Source: Novosphingobium sp. (GTDB taxonomy: Bacteria; Pseudomonadota; Alphaproteobacteria; Sphingomonadales; Sphingomonadaceae). Taken from it: a DNA stretch of 9,972 bases. Positions 1 through 7,793 of the stretch are shown one piece after another. Location of the stretch: the NCBI GenBank assembly GCA_009885425.1, contig VFKS01000217.1:1-9972 (forward strand), in the 5' to 3' direction. The notes under the pieces were generated by a model, which saw nothing but the letters and a program-made list of their open reading frames with translations, ran no database searches and had not been told where the DNA came from. The first letter of the stretch is position 1; each line of letters begins with the position of its first letter. The position numbers were made by a program, and so were the translations under genes.

Positions 1-1452
1 GCCACGCGCGGGTTTGATGGGCACACGGTGGAACGGTTCGGGTTCGGCTATGCCCCCGAAGGCCGTCAGGCGCTGAAAGCCGCCTTGTCGCAATTCCCTG
101 AGGAAATGCTGATCGAAGCCGGGCTGCGGATAGCAGTGGAGGACAAAGACCCCTACGACCGGTTCCGCGGCCGTCTGATGCTGCCGATCGAGGATGCGCG
201 CGGGCGGGTAATCGCCTTTGGCGGGCGAATTCTGGACGCGCAAAAGACCGATGCGCCCAAATATCTCAATTCGCCCGAAACCCCGCTGTTTGACAAAGGC
301 CGCACGCTTTACAACCTCCACCGCGCCGGGCCCGCCAGCCGCCAGACCGGACGGATGGTGGTGGTCGAAGGCTATATGGATGTGATTGCGCTGGCCGCTG
401 CGGGCTTCAACGATGCGGTCGCGCCGCTGGGAACCGCGCTGACCGAGCGGCAGATCGAGCTGTTGTGGCGGATGGTCGAAACCCCGGTGCTTTGTTTTGA
501 TGGCGACGCCGCCGGCCAACGCGCGGCGATGCGCGCTGTGACGCGGGCCTTGCCGCTGCTGCGCCCGGCGCACTCGCTCAACATAGTGCGGCTGCCTGCG
601 GGCATGGACCCCGACGATCTGCTCCGGCGCGATGGGGCCAAGGCATTGGACAGCCTGCTGGCTCAGCCCAGTTCGTTGCTCGACCTGCTGTGGGAGCATG
701 AGCGCGATGCCGCGCCGCTGGCCAGTCCAGAGGACAAGGCAGGCCTGAAAGCGCGGCTGATGGCCCACGTCGATACGATCACCGATCCCGATATCAAGCC
801 GCTGTACCGGCGCGAGCTGAGCGACCGGTTTTCCGCCTATGCCTTTCCCAAGCGGGAGGAGCGCGAATGGCAACCTCGCGGCAAGCCCGGAATGCGCCCC
901 GCCCCGGTCCGGCGCAGCGATCCCAAGACCACCGCCTTGCTGCGCCGGACCACCGGAACCCGCGACGCGCTGTCTGCCGCGGTGCTGGCCGGATTACTGC
1001 GTTATCCCGCCGAACTGGAGCGCCACGCCGAAGTCCTCGCCCACGCCGAATTGCCCGATCCACGCTTTGCCGTCCTGGTCGATGCACTGGATGCCGGCGC
1101 AGCGCTTGAAACTGCCAATCTGGCCACCATATTGGAGGACCGGGGCATGGCTGCACCGGATCCGGTTGAATATGCCGCGCTGCCTCTGGGCTTTTTGGTC
1201 GACGACGTTGCGGTGGACCAAGCCCGCGAAGGGCTGGCCCAGGCGGTCGGTCTGCTGATAGAGCGGCCGGCGTTGGAAGCAGCGCTGGCGGAGGCAACCA
1301 GCCGGTTTGAACGGGACGTTTCGGATGGGGCCTATGCTGAACAGCAGAGGCTGTTGAAGAGAAAACTGGAATTCGATGCGCGCTTGCGGCAAATGGCCAG
1401 CGCGCGGATAGCCGCTCCATCCGGGGCGGCCTCTCAAAAGACGGCGGACTAA
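1..1452 (+). CDS. dnaG: DNA primase, 5'-truncated by the window edge
   Basis: DnaG makes the short RNA primers for the lagging strand and for fork restart, working with the replicative helicase DnaB. The reading frame is open from base 1, so the start lies upstream. The 483 codons present lack roughly the first 140-150 residues, including the zinc-binding domain. The visible part begins in the RNA polymerase domain with FGFGYAPEG. The TOPRIM core follows: EGYMDV with its catalytic Glu at bases 367-369, then FDGDAAGQ with the metal-binding Asp pair from base 499. After about base 850 comes a basic, proline-rich linker ([14 protein letters not shown]), then a helical C-terminal region that should be the poorly conserved DnaB-interaction domain. 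The stop codon TAA shares its last base with the rpoD start. Identification is firm; the upstream start and any rpsU-like or gatB-like neighbour cannot be seen. Confidence 0.96.
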   Translation, partial: ATRGFDGHTVERFGFGYAPEGRQALKAALSQFPEEMLIEAGLRIAVEDKDPYDRFRGRLMLPIEDARGRVIAFGGRILDAQKTDAPKYLNSPETPLFDKGRTLYNLHRAGPASRQTGRMVVVEGYMDVIALAAAGFNDAVAPLGTALTERQIELLWRMVETPVLCFDGDAAGQRAAMRAVTRALPLLRPAHSLNIVRLPAGMDPDDLLRRDGAKALDSLLAQPSSLLDLLWEHERDAAPLASPEDKAGLKARLMAHVDTITDPDIKPLYRRELSDRFSAYAFPKREEREWQPRGKPGMRPAPVRRSDPKTTALLRRTTGTRDALSAAVLAGLLRYPAELERHAEVLAHAELPDPRFAVLVDALDAGAALETANLATILEDRGMAAPDPVEYAALPLGFLVDDVAVDQAREGLAQAVGLLIERPALEAALAEATSRFERDVSDGAYAEQQRLLKRKLEFDARLRQMASARIAAPSGAASQKTAD

Positions 1453-3476
1453 TGGACGAAGACGATATCTCGGGTGGCGAAAAGGATGGCGGCGATGCGC
1501 CCCTGATCGACCTCAACGAAGCCTCGATCAAGAAGCTGATCGCCCGCGCCAAGCGGCGCGGCGTGATCACGATGGACGAGCTGAACGAGGCTCTGCCACA
1601 GGATCAGATGTCCACCGACCAGATCGAAGACATCATGTCCGCGATCAGCGAAATGGGCGTCAACATCGTCGAATCAGACGAAGACGCGATCGACCCCGAA
1701 GAGAAGGAAGTCGACGAGGTCGATGAGTCCGAATCGATGGGGGCCGAACGCCCGGCGATCGAAAAGAAGAAAGAAACGATCGACCGGACCGACGATCCGG
1801 TGCGGATGTACCTGCGCGAAATGGGCGCGGTCGAACTGCTCAGCCGCGAAGGCGAAATCGCCATTGCCAAGCGGATCGAAGCGGGCCGGGACACGATGAT
1901 TCTGGGGCTGTGCGAAAGCCCGATTACCTTCCACGCGATCATCCAGTGGTCCGAAGCGCTCAACGCCGGGGAAATGCAGCTGCGCGAGATCCTCGATCTC
2001 GATGCCATGCTGTCAAAGGAACCCGCGCCCGAAAACCTGACCGAAGACGGTGAAGAAACCGGCGACGGCGAAATTACCGAAGCCACCGCCGGCCCTTCCT
2101 ACAAGGAAGAGGAGGAAGTTGAGGAAGAACCTGCCGCTGACGAGGACGAAGACGAGGACGGCATCGAACGCCGCGCCCGCCGTCCGGTTGAGGAAGAGGA
2201 AGAGGACAACACCCTCAGCCTCGCCCAGATGGAAGCCCAGCTGAAGCCGCTGGCGCTCGAAAAGTTTGCCGAAATCACCACGCTGTTCAAGAAGTTTGAG
2301 AAGATTCAGGCAGACCGGCTCGACGTGATGGGTGCTGGCGGGGCCTTTTCCGCGGCCCGCGAGAAGACCTATCAGCAGCTCCGCGAAGACCTGACCGCGC
2401 ATGTTGAATCTGTGCAGTTTCACGCCACCAAGATCGAATATCTGGTCGATAACCTCTATGCCTTCAACCGGCGCCTGACCGCGCTGGGCGGACAGATGCT
2501 GCGTCTGGCCGAACGCCACAAGGTCAACCGCAAGGACTTCCTCGATAGCTACGTCGGCAACGAACTCGACGATGCCTGGCTCGCCGGGCAGGCTGGCAAG
2601 GACAAGAAGTGGGCCGCCTTTGCCGAGAACGAAATCGAGGCAGTTGAGCGGATTCGCGCCGAAGTGTCCGACATCGCTTCGGCCACCGGCATGGCGCTCA
2701 CTGAGTTCCGCCGGATCGTCAACATGGTCCAGAAAGGCGAACGCGAAGCGCGGATCGCCAAGAAGGAAATGGTTGAAGCGAACCTGCGTTTGGTGATCTC
2801 GATCGCTAAAAAGTACACCAATCGCGGCCTGCAATTCCTGGACCTTATTCAGGAAGGCAACATCGGGCTGATGAAGGCGGTCGACAAGTTCGAATACCGC
2901 CGCGGCTACAAGTTCAGCACCTATGCGACCTGGTGGATCCGGCAGGCGATCACGCGCTCGATCGCCGATCAGGCCCGCACGATCCGCATCCCGGTCCATA
3001 TGATCGAAACGATCAACAAGCTGGTCCGCACCAGCCGCCAGTTCCTGCACGAGCAAGGCCGCGAGCCTACCCCTGAGGAAATGGCCGAGCGTCTGTCGAT
3101 GCCGCTCGAAAAGGTTCGCAAGGTGATGAAAATCGCCAAGGAACCGATCAGCCTTGAAACGCCCATCGGGGACGAGGAAGATTCGCATCTGGGCGATTTC
3201 ATCGAGGACAAGAACGCGGTGATCCCGGTTGATGCTGCGATCCAGGCCAACCTCAAGGAAACCGTCACCCGAGTGCTGGCATCGCTCACCCCGCGCGAAG
3301 AACGCGTGCTGCGGATGCGGTTCGGGATCGGGATGAACACCGATCACACGCTCGAAGAAGTCGGCCAGCAGTTCAGCGTCACCCGCGAACGTATCCGCCA
3401 GATCGAAGCCAAGGCGCTGCGCAAGCTCAAGCACCCGAGCCGGTCACGCAAGATGCGGAGTTTCCTGGATCAGTAA
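1452..3476 (+). CDS. rpoD: RNA polymerase primary sigma factor RpoD (sigma-70)
   Basis: This is the housekeeping sigma factor, directing RNA polymerase to most promoters. At 674 residues it is longer than E. coli sigma-70 (613). Region 1.1 spans about residues 15-85 ([20 protein letters not shown], then EALPQDQMS). Region 1.2 is near 115-145 ([20 protein letters not shown]). A long nonconserved region runs from about 150 to 435 and holds a strongly acidic stretch at 195-252. Region 2 is near 439-510, with the -10 recognition and melting segment [20 protein letters not shown]. Region 3 is near 518-596. Region 4 is near 609-663, with the -35 recognition helix-turn-helix in [20 protein letters not shown]. 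The ATG at 1452 is chosen because region 1.1 follows at the usual distance. The upstream Shine-Dalgarno is weak (GACGGCGG), so coupling to dnaG termination through the TAATG overlap is likely. An internal promoter within dnaG is possible but was not identified. Confidence 0.98.
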   Translation: MDEDDISGGEKDGGDAPLIDLNEASIKKLIARAKRRGVITMDELNEALPQDQMSTDQIEDIMSAISEMGVNIVESDEDAIDPEEKEVDEVDESESMGAERPAIEKKKETIDRTDDPVRMYLREMGAVELLSREGEIAIAKRIEAGRDTMILGLCESPITFHAIIQWSEALNAGEMQLREILDLDAMLSKEPAPENLTEDGEETGDGEITEATAGPSYKEEEEVEEEPAADEDEDEDGIERRARRPVEEEEEDNTLSLAQMEAQLKPLALEKFAEITTLFKKFEKIQADRLDVMGAGGAFSAAREKTYQQLREDLTAHVESVQFHATKIEYLVDNLYAFNRRLTALGGQMLRLAERHKVNRKDFLDSYVGNELDDAWLAGQAGKDKKWAAFAENEIEAVERIRAEVSDIASATGMALTEFRRIVNMVQKGEREARIAKKEMVEANLRLVISIAKKYTNRGLQFLDLIQEGNIGLMKAVDKFEYRRGYKFSTYATWWIRQAITRSIADQARTIRIPVHMIETINKLVRTSRQFLHEQGREPTPEEMAERLSMPLEKVRKVMKIAKEPISLETPIGDEEDSHLGDFIEDKNAVIPVDAAIQANLKETVTRVLASLTPREERVLRMRFGIGMNTDHTLEEVGQQFSVTRERIRQIEAKALRKLKHPSRSRKMRSFLDQ

Positions 3477-3494
3477 CCAGGATACGAACAATCA

Positions 3495-3524
3495 AAGACG
3501 GCCCGGAGCGATCCGGGCCGTCTT
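3495..3524. terminator. Intrinsic terminator between the convergent rpoD and M28 peptidase genes
   Basis: A perfect 13-bp stem (left arm 3495-3507, right arm 3512-3524) encloses the loop GCGA, a GNRA-type tetraloop. It starts 18 bases after the rpoD stop. On the plus strand it is followed by TCGGTTT, and on the minus strand by TGATTGTTCG, so both T-tracts are weak. The minus-strand gene stops only 4 bases before the stem, so one hairpin probably serves both genes. Structure is seen directly; bidirectional function is inferred. Confidence 0.85.
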
Positions 3525-3528
3525 CGGT

Positions 3529-5217
3529 TTAGCCCTTGTTATCGGCATAGACCGCAACGGTATCTGCTGGCGCATCGAGCAGCACCCATAGCGAAAGCGC
3601 CAGCGCCAACCCAGCAGCAACGCCCGTTGTCAGCCGCGCCCTACGCTGATCCACCGCCTGCCACAGCGGCAGCACCGCCAGAACGATCAAAGCGAACAGC
3701 AGCACCACCACATAGGGCCTCCCGGCCCCGACACCTTGCATCGCGAAATGAGCAAACGGGAGCATATAGCTGATCACTGCGGCACAAACCGCAATTGCGG
3801 CGTAGTTGCGCAGCTTCCCAGCGGGCAATACCATGGCCAGCGCCACCAGCAACAAAGGCAGCGCGACAAAGTAGATCGCGGTCGGGGCGACGCCTTGTCC
3901 GTAGATCGCCAGCACCAGCAACGGCGTTGCAAAACCGACAATCGCGCCGGTGCTTGCCCGCCAAGTGCCGATAACAACGGCGAAGGCGGCCAGACAGGCC
4001 AAGGCGGCGATCACTTCCAGCCGCGGGATTGCAGCCAGCCTGTCATAATACTCGCCTTGACCTCCACCCAGTGAGATCCAGTTGAAGGCATAGCTCAACA
4101 GTCCGGCCACCACGGTCAAGGCCGCAAACCGCAGCATTCCGACGCCAAGGCCTTTGCTTCCATCGCGGCGCAGGGCAAATCCGAATGCGCCCACTGCTCC
4201 CACCAGGATCAGCCAGCCCAACCCGGCCGCGTAATGGATCGTCGTCACGCCCAGCCAGTCAAAGAACACTCGGTCCGGCGCCTTGCCCGGAATGCCGTCC
4301 TTGGCCAGCAGCGCCCCGGACAGTTCCAGCGCTTGATCCCCCATGTCCTGCAGCGATCCCTGATCGAGCCGGTCCGGCGTGATCAGCGGGGAATGGTATA
4401 GCCCCGAGCGGCCAATAAAGGCGATGTTATAGGCGGTGTAGTCGCCCTCCAGCGCCGGGGTCAGATCGGTGTCGTTGGGCAGAAGGGAATAGATGAAAGC
4501 GGCCACTGACGAGGCCGCCGGTTGCTGCACATGGGTGGCATAAAGCTCCATCGCCGCGCCGTTGTTGGCAGAGGTCTGGAACATACTGGCCCTCCCGCCC
4601 CCGCCGCGAGCCTCAAGGTTGATGATCGCGCCAACGCGGCTGCGCAGCGGATTGTTGGCGAAGAAATGCTTGGCCCCCATCAGCCCGAGTTCTTCGGCAT
4701 CGGTTACCAGCACGATCAGATCGCGCTCAGGCTGGCCCTTGGCCTTGGCCGCGCGAACCACTTCCAGACTGGCTGCCACCCCGGTGGTATCATCGGCGGC
4801 GCCGGGCGAACCCCAGACGGTATCGTGGTGCGACATCAGCATCACCGCTGGCAGCGAACGGTCGCGCCCGGGCAGAATGCCGATGACGTTGGTCATGGTG
4901 ACGGCAGAGTCGCTGCGCCCGGACCAACGGTTGAGCCGCTCCAACCCTTTGGCCGGGAGCAGTGCCGCTTCGGTTTGCACTTCCATCCCCAGCGCGCTCA
5001 TCCGCAGCAGCAGATGCCGCCGCACTTCGGCGTTCTCGGCGCTGCCAGTTGGATGCGGCCGGGCGGCAATAACCCTGACGTCAGCCATCGCACGGCCCGC
5101 AGAAAACAGCGCACCGGGTGCTTCGGCCGGCCTAGGCGCGGGCGGGATCGTGGCATAGATCCCCAGCAACAACCCCAGTACCAGCGCGACGATCAAACCC
5201 CGGTTTGCCTTCATCAT
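3529..5217 (-). CDS. Membrane-bound M28-family metallopeptidase with C-terminal multi-helix domain
   Basis: Likely a di-zinc aminopeptidase of family M28, anchored in the inner membrane with its catalytic domain outside the cytoplasm. In 562-residue numbering, residues 7-24 form an N-terminal membrane segment. The peptidase domain (about 40-305) shows the family ligands in order: H130 and D132 (HHDTV), D142 (AADDTTG), catalytic E175 with ligand E176 (DAEELG), E202 (NLEARG) and H275 (YHSP). From about 325 to 548 there are roughly eight hydrophobic segments. This layout recalls the Fxna/ERMP1 and vacuolar-membrane branch of M28 and related bacterial proteins; substrate unknown. The frame could also begin at a TTG at 5265, but the ATG at 5217 has a strong Shine-Dalgarno (GAGGGAG, 7 bases of spacing from GAGG) and directly precedes the anchor. 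It is a lone gene, divergent from rpiB and convergent with rpoD. Family is confident; physiological role is not. Confidence 0.88.
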   Translation of the reverse strand: MMKANRGLIVALVLGLLLGIYATIPPAPRPAEAPGALFSAGRAMADVRVIAARPHPTGSAENAEVRRHLLLRMSALGMEVQTEAALLPAKGLERLNRWSGRSDSAVTMTNVIGILPGRDRSLPAVMLMSHHDTVWGSPGAADDTTGVAASLEVVRAAKAKGQPERDLIVLVTDAEELGLMGAKHFFANNPLRSRVGAIINLEARGGGGRASMFQTSANNGAAMELYATHVQQPAASSVAAFIYSLLPNDTDLTPALEGDYTAYNIAFIGRSGLYHSPLITPDRLDQGSLQDMGDQALELSGALLAKDGIPGKAPDRVFFDWLGVTTIHYAAGLGWLILVGAVGAFGFALRRDGSKGLGVGMLRFAALTVVAGLLSYAFNWISLGGGQGEYYDRLAAIPRLEVIAALACLAAFAVVIGTWRASTGAIVGFATPLLVLAIYGQGVAPTAIYFVALPLLLVALAMVLPAGKLRNYAAIAVCAAVISYMLPFAHFAMQGVGAGRPYVVVLLFALIVLAVLPLWQAVDQRRARLTTGVAAGLALALSLWVLLDAPADTVAVYADNKG

Positions 5218-5374
5218 TGCTCTCCCTCTTGATGCGAGGCTGGACAGGTGTGTTACTGCTGTCAAGCACCGGGCAGTCTTTTTCGTCGAAAGCGCCAGCG
5301 CCGCACTGGAAATGCCGCCCCGGCGCGCTTAAAGGACGCCTAGCGATTCTCCCCAATTGCAGGCAGCCTAACCC
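5218..5374. promoter_or_regulatory. Divergent intergenic region between the M28 peptidase and rpiB
   Basis: About 157 bases separate the two divergent starts, so both promoters should lie here. On the minus strand a perfect -35-like TTGACA sits at 5260-5265, preceded by GC so that it also matches the alphaproteobacterial CTTGAC. The hexamer 17 bases on (CAGCCT) is a poor -10. The distance to the ATG at 5217 would fit a short leader. On the plus strand no convincing -35/-10 pair for rpiB was found. Only a weak AGG at 5361-5363 serves as a possible ribosome site. A small inverted repeat, TTTCG-T-CGAAA, lies near 5280-5291; its role is unknown. The promoter assignment is inference. Confidence 0.35.
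5222..5228 (-). promoter_or_regulatory. Ribosome binding site that sets the M28 peptidase start
   Basis: On the minus strand this reads GAGGGAG, followed by AGCA and a tandem ATGATG. It favours the ATG at 5217 over the TTG at 5265, which has no comparable site upstream. Confidence 0.75.
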
Positions 5375-5812
5375 ATGCGCATAGCCATCGCCTCAGATCA
5401 CGCCGCCTTCGACCTGAAGGCCGAGCTGCGCGAGTATCTGATCTCGCTGGGGCACGAAGTTGCCGATCTGGGGCCGGAGACGGCTGACCGGGTCGATTAT
5501 CCTGATTTTGGTTACCGCCTGGCATCAGTCGTCGCCGATGGCACGGTGGAGCGCGGTGTCGCGCTGTGCGGCAGCGGCATAGGCATTTCGATTGCGGTCA
5601 ACCGCAATCTCAAATGTCGCTGCGCACTGGTGTCAGAACCCCTTTCGGCCACATTGGCACGCGAGCACAATGACGCCAATGTCCTTGCCATGGGCGCGCG
5701 TCTGACCGGAATCGACATGGCCAAGGCCTGTCTAGATGCGTTTCTTTCCACCGACTTCGGCGGCGGCCGCCACATCGGCCGCGTCGACAAGCTCTCCAAT
5801 CCCTCGATCTGA
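5375..5812 (+). CDS. rpiB: Ribose-5-phosphate isomerase B
   Basis: RpiB interconverts ribose 5-phosphate and ribulose 5-phosphate in the non-oxidative pentose phosphate pathway, feeding nucleotide synthesis. The protein has 145 residues, the usual family size. Visible motifs are the N-terminal strand and phosphate-site turn [13 protein letters not shown] (D8, H9), DYPDFG at 41-46, the active-site loop [13 protein letters not shown] with catalytic-type Cys at 65, and [12 protein letters not shown] at 98-109. The RpiB/LacA/LacB fold also includes galactose-6-phosphate and allose-6-phosphate isomerases. The alphaproteobacterial context next to glyA and the absence of sugar-utilisation genes favour the housekeeping RpiB role. 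The Shine-Dalgarno is weak (AGG, 11 bases upstream). It is probably the first gene of the operon running through glyA and nrdR. Confidence 0.93.
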   Translation: MRIAIASDHAAFDLKAELREYLISLGHEVADLGPETADRVDYPDFGYRLASVVADGTVERGVALCGSGIGISIAVNRNLKCRCALVSEPLSATLAREHNDANVLAMGARLTGIDMAKACLDAFLSTDFGGGRHIGRVDKLSNPSI

Positions 5813-5825
5813 AGGTTTGCCACCG

Positions 5826-7121
5826 ATGACTGATGCCGTCCGCTCCGCCGGATTTTTCACTGCCCATTTGGCCGAAGCCGATCCCGAGGTCCACGCGGCG
5901 ATCCAGAATGAGCTGAAACGCCAGCGCAATACCATCGAGCTGATCGCGAGCGAGAACATCACCAGCCTCGCCGTGCTTGAAGCGACCGGATCAATCTTCA
6001 CCAACAAGTACGCCGAGGGCTATCCGGGCAAGCGCTATTACGGCGGCTGCGAATATGCCGATGTGGTCGAAACGTTGGCGATCGAGCGGGCCAAGGAACT
6101 GTTTGGCTGCGCATTCGCCAACGTTCAGCCCAATTCAGGCAGCCAGATGAACCAGGCGGTGTTCCTAGCGCTGCTCAATCCCGGTGATACCTTCATGGGG
6201 CTCGATCTCAATTCGGGCGGGCACCTGACCCACGGCAGCCCCGTCAACATGAGCGGCAAGTGGTTCAATCCGGTTGCCTATGGGGTTCGCGCCGAAGACG
6301 AGCTGATCGACATGGATGCGGTCGCGGCTCTTGCGCGCGAACATCAGCCGAAGCTGATCATCTGCGGCGGCACGGCCTATTCGCGCCACTGGGATTTCCA
6401 GCGGTTCCGTGAAATCGCTGACGAGGTAGGCGCTTACCTGCTGGCCGATATCTCGCACTTCTCCGGCCTCGTCGCAGGCGGCGCGCACCCCTCGCCCTTC
6501 CCCCATGCGCATGTTGTTACGTCTACCACCCACAAGAGCCTGCGCGGGCCTCGCTCGGGCATCATCCTGACCAACGACGAAGCGCTGGCCAAGAAGTTCA
6601 ACTCGGCGGTGTTTCCGGGGCTACAGGGCGGGCCGCTGGTCCACGTTATCGCGGCCAAGGCGGTTGCGTTTGGCGATGCGCTGAAGCCAGAGTTCAAGGC
6701 CTATGCCGCGCAGATCGTCGCCAATGCCAAGGCGCTCGCCAGCAGCCTGACCGACGAGGGCCTGCGGATCGTCTCGGGCGGAACCGATAACCACCTGATG
6801 CTGGTCGACCTATCGGCCAAGAACGTCACCGGCAAGGCTGCGGAAAAGGGTCTCGATCGCGCATTCCTGACCTGCAACAAGAACGGCATCCCTTATGACA
6901 CCCGTTCGCCGTTCGTCACTTCGGGGATCCGTTTGGGCACACCGGCCGGCACTACCCGCGGCTTTCGTGAAGACGAATTCCGCCAGATTGGCGCGCTGAT
7001 CGCACAAGTGGTAGAAGGCCTATCGCGCAACGGCGATGAGGGCGACGGTCAGATCGAAGCCCGGGTCCGCGCGCAAGCGGAAGAGCTGTGCGGGCGCTTT
7101 CCGATCTATCCAGGAGTTTAG
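5826..7121 (+). CDS. glyA: Serine hydroxymethyltransferase
   Basis: GlyA is a cytoplasmic PLP enzyme converting serine and tetrahydrofolate to glycine and 5,10-methylene-tetrahydrofolate, the main source of one-carbon units for thymidylate, purines and methionine. The 431 residues match the family length. Key motifs are [10 protein letters not shown] (38-47), [15 protein letters not shown] (65-79), the cofactor/substrate loop [12 protein letters not shown] (130-141), [14 protein letters not shown] (206-219) with the PLP-ring Asp at 208, and [14 protein letters not shown] with Schiff-base Lys at 237. The frame stays open 30 codons further upstream, inside rpiB. The ATG at 5826 is chosen because its product begins at the normal family position and because GAAGG overlapping the rpiB stop lies 10 bases before it. 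The gap to rpiB is 13 bases. No glycine riboswitch or other leader element fits in that gap, so control is presumably from upstream of rpiB. Confidence 0.97.
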   Translation: MTDAVRSAGFFTAHLAEADPEVHAAIQNELKRQRNTIELIASENITSLAVLEATGSIFTNKYAEGYPGKRYYGGCEYADVVETLAIERAKELFGCAFANVQPNSGSQMNQAVFLALLNPGDTFMGLDLNSGGHLTHGSPVNMSGKWFNPVAYGVRAEDELIDMDAVAALAREHQPKLIICGGTAYSRHWDFQRFREIADEVGAYLLADISHFSGLVAGGAHPSPFPHAHVVTSTTHKSLRGPRSGIILTNDEALAKKFNSAVFPGLQGGPLVHVIAAKAVAFGDALKPEFKAYAAQIVANAKALASSLTDEGLRIVSGGTDNHLMLVDLSAKNVTGKAAEKGLDRAFLTCNKNGIPYDTRSPFVTSGIRLGTPAGTTRGFREDEFRQIGALIAQVVEGLSRNGDEGDGQIEARVRAQAEELCGRFPIYPGV

Positions 7122-7124
7122 GCA

Positions 7125-7325
7125 ATGAGCAATGACTTCGTAGCAGATGCCAAGACCGAAATCAGCGGCATGGCCAAGGACGGCATGCGTCACCCTTCGA
7201 CCAAGCCAGTGCTGCTCGGCGGCGCAGTTGGCGCGGCGGCGGGCTTGCTGCTTCCGGTGCTGAGCATTCCGGCCGGGCTAGTGATCGGTCTGGGCGTGAT
7301 GTTCTACAAGAGGGTGCGGCCCTAG
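7125..7325 (+). CDS. Small predicted membrane protein, function unknown
   Basis: A 66-residue protein I do not recognise by name. Residues 1-26 are polar and could form an amphipathic segment (VADAKTEISGMAKDGM). Residues 27-58 are glycine/alanine-rich and hydrophobic (LLGGAVGAAAGLLLP, then GLVIGLGVMFY), enough for one long or two short membrane helices broken by the prolines in LPVLSIPAG. It ends with a basic YKRVRP tail. A good Shine-Dalgarno, AGGAG, lies at 7112-7116 inside the last codons of glyA, 8 bases before the ATG. The spacing of 3 bases from glyA and 0 bases to nrdR, plus codon use like its neighbours, support real translation within the operon. Its TAG stop is in the same frame as, and directly adjacent to, the nrdR GTG start. 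Possible roles are a small membrane-associated protein or a translational link; neither is shown. Confidence 0.72.
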   Translation: MSNDFVADAKTEISGMAKDGMRHPSTKPVLLGGAVGAAAGLLLPVLSIPAGLVIGLGVMFYKRVRP

Positions 7326-7787
7326 GTGCGGTGTCCGTTCTGCGCCCATGATGACAGCCAGGTAAAAGATTCGCGGCCCACAGAGGACAACACCGCAATC
7401 CGCCGCCGCCGCCAGTGCGATGGCTGCGGCGCGCGCTTCACTACGTTCGAGCGGGTCCAACTGCGCGAGATCACCGTGGTCAAATCGGACGGCACCCGTG
7501 AAAGCTTTGACCGGACCAAGATCGACCAATCGGTCGCGCTGGCCTGCCGCAAGCGCGGGCTGGCACAGGAACGGCTCGATCAACTGGTTTCGGGCATCCA
7601 GCGCCAGATCGAAACGCTGGGCGAAAGCGAAGTCCCAGCCAAAGCCATCGGCGAAATGGTCATGGAGGGCCTGCGCGCGCTCGATACCGTGGCCTACATC
7701 CGTTTTGCGTCGGTCTATCGCGACTTTACCGAGGCCAAGGATTTTGAAGACTTTGCCAGCACGGTTAAAGATGCTGGGGGAGAGTAG
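7326..7787 (+). CDS. nrdR: Transcriptional repressor NrdR
   Basis: NrdR represses ribonucleotide reductase operons by binding NrdR boxes according to the ATP/dATP load of its ATP-cone. The 153-residue length is typical. The N-terminal zinc ribbon is complete: CPFC with Cys 3 and 6, and CDGC with Cys 31 and 34, with the basic segment AIRRRRQ between. The ATP-cone covers about residues 48-138 ([20 protein letters not shown], later [11 protein letters not shown]). The start is GTG at 7326, because the family begins with MRCPFC and the preceding in-frame codon is the TAG of the upstream gene. A GAGG at 7310-7313 is rather far (12 bases), so translation may depend on ribosomes finishing the upstream gene. 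No NrdR box or ribonucleotide reductase gene was seen in the window, so its targets lie elsewhere. Confidence 0.96.
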   Translation: MRCPFCAHDDSQVKDSRPTEDNTAIRRRRQCDGCGARFTTFERVQLREITVVKSDGTRESFDRTKIDQSVALACRKRGLAQERLDQLVSGIQRQIETLGESEVPAKAIGEMVMEGLRALDTVAYIRFASVYRDFTEAKDFEDFASTVKDAGGE

Positions 7788-7793
7788 TCGGTA

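Noticed and set aside
794..1570. A 258-codon minus-strand frame across the dnaG-rpoD junction
   Set aside because: It is antisense to two clear genes, and its Arg/Pro-rich translation is typical of a shadow frame.
2100..2210. GAGGAAGAGGA repeats as a possible structural or regulatory DNA repeat
   Set aside because: They encode runs of Glu/Asp in the acidic insert of RpoD; codon repetition explains the pattern.
2013..3434. A 473-codon open frame on the minus strand inside rpoD
   Set aside because: It is fully antisense to a strongly conserved gene, and the translation shows no known family. Long antisense frames are common in GC-rich genes with strong codon bias.
5218..5265. A 16-codon upstream extension of the M28 peptidase from a TTG
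   Set aside because: The TTG coincides with a -35-like TTGACA, and a far better start with a strong ribosome site follows at 5217.
5736..5825. A 30-codon upstream extension of glyA overlapping rpiB
   Set aside because: The family start is at [10 protein letters not shown] (5826), which has its own GAAGG; the extension translates to Ala/Ser/Pro-rich sequence unlike SHMT.
5813..5825. A glycine riboswitch before glyA
   Set aside because: The spacer between rpiB and glyA is only 13 bases, too short for an aptamer, and no such fold was seen upstream of rpiB.
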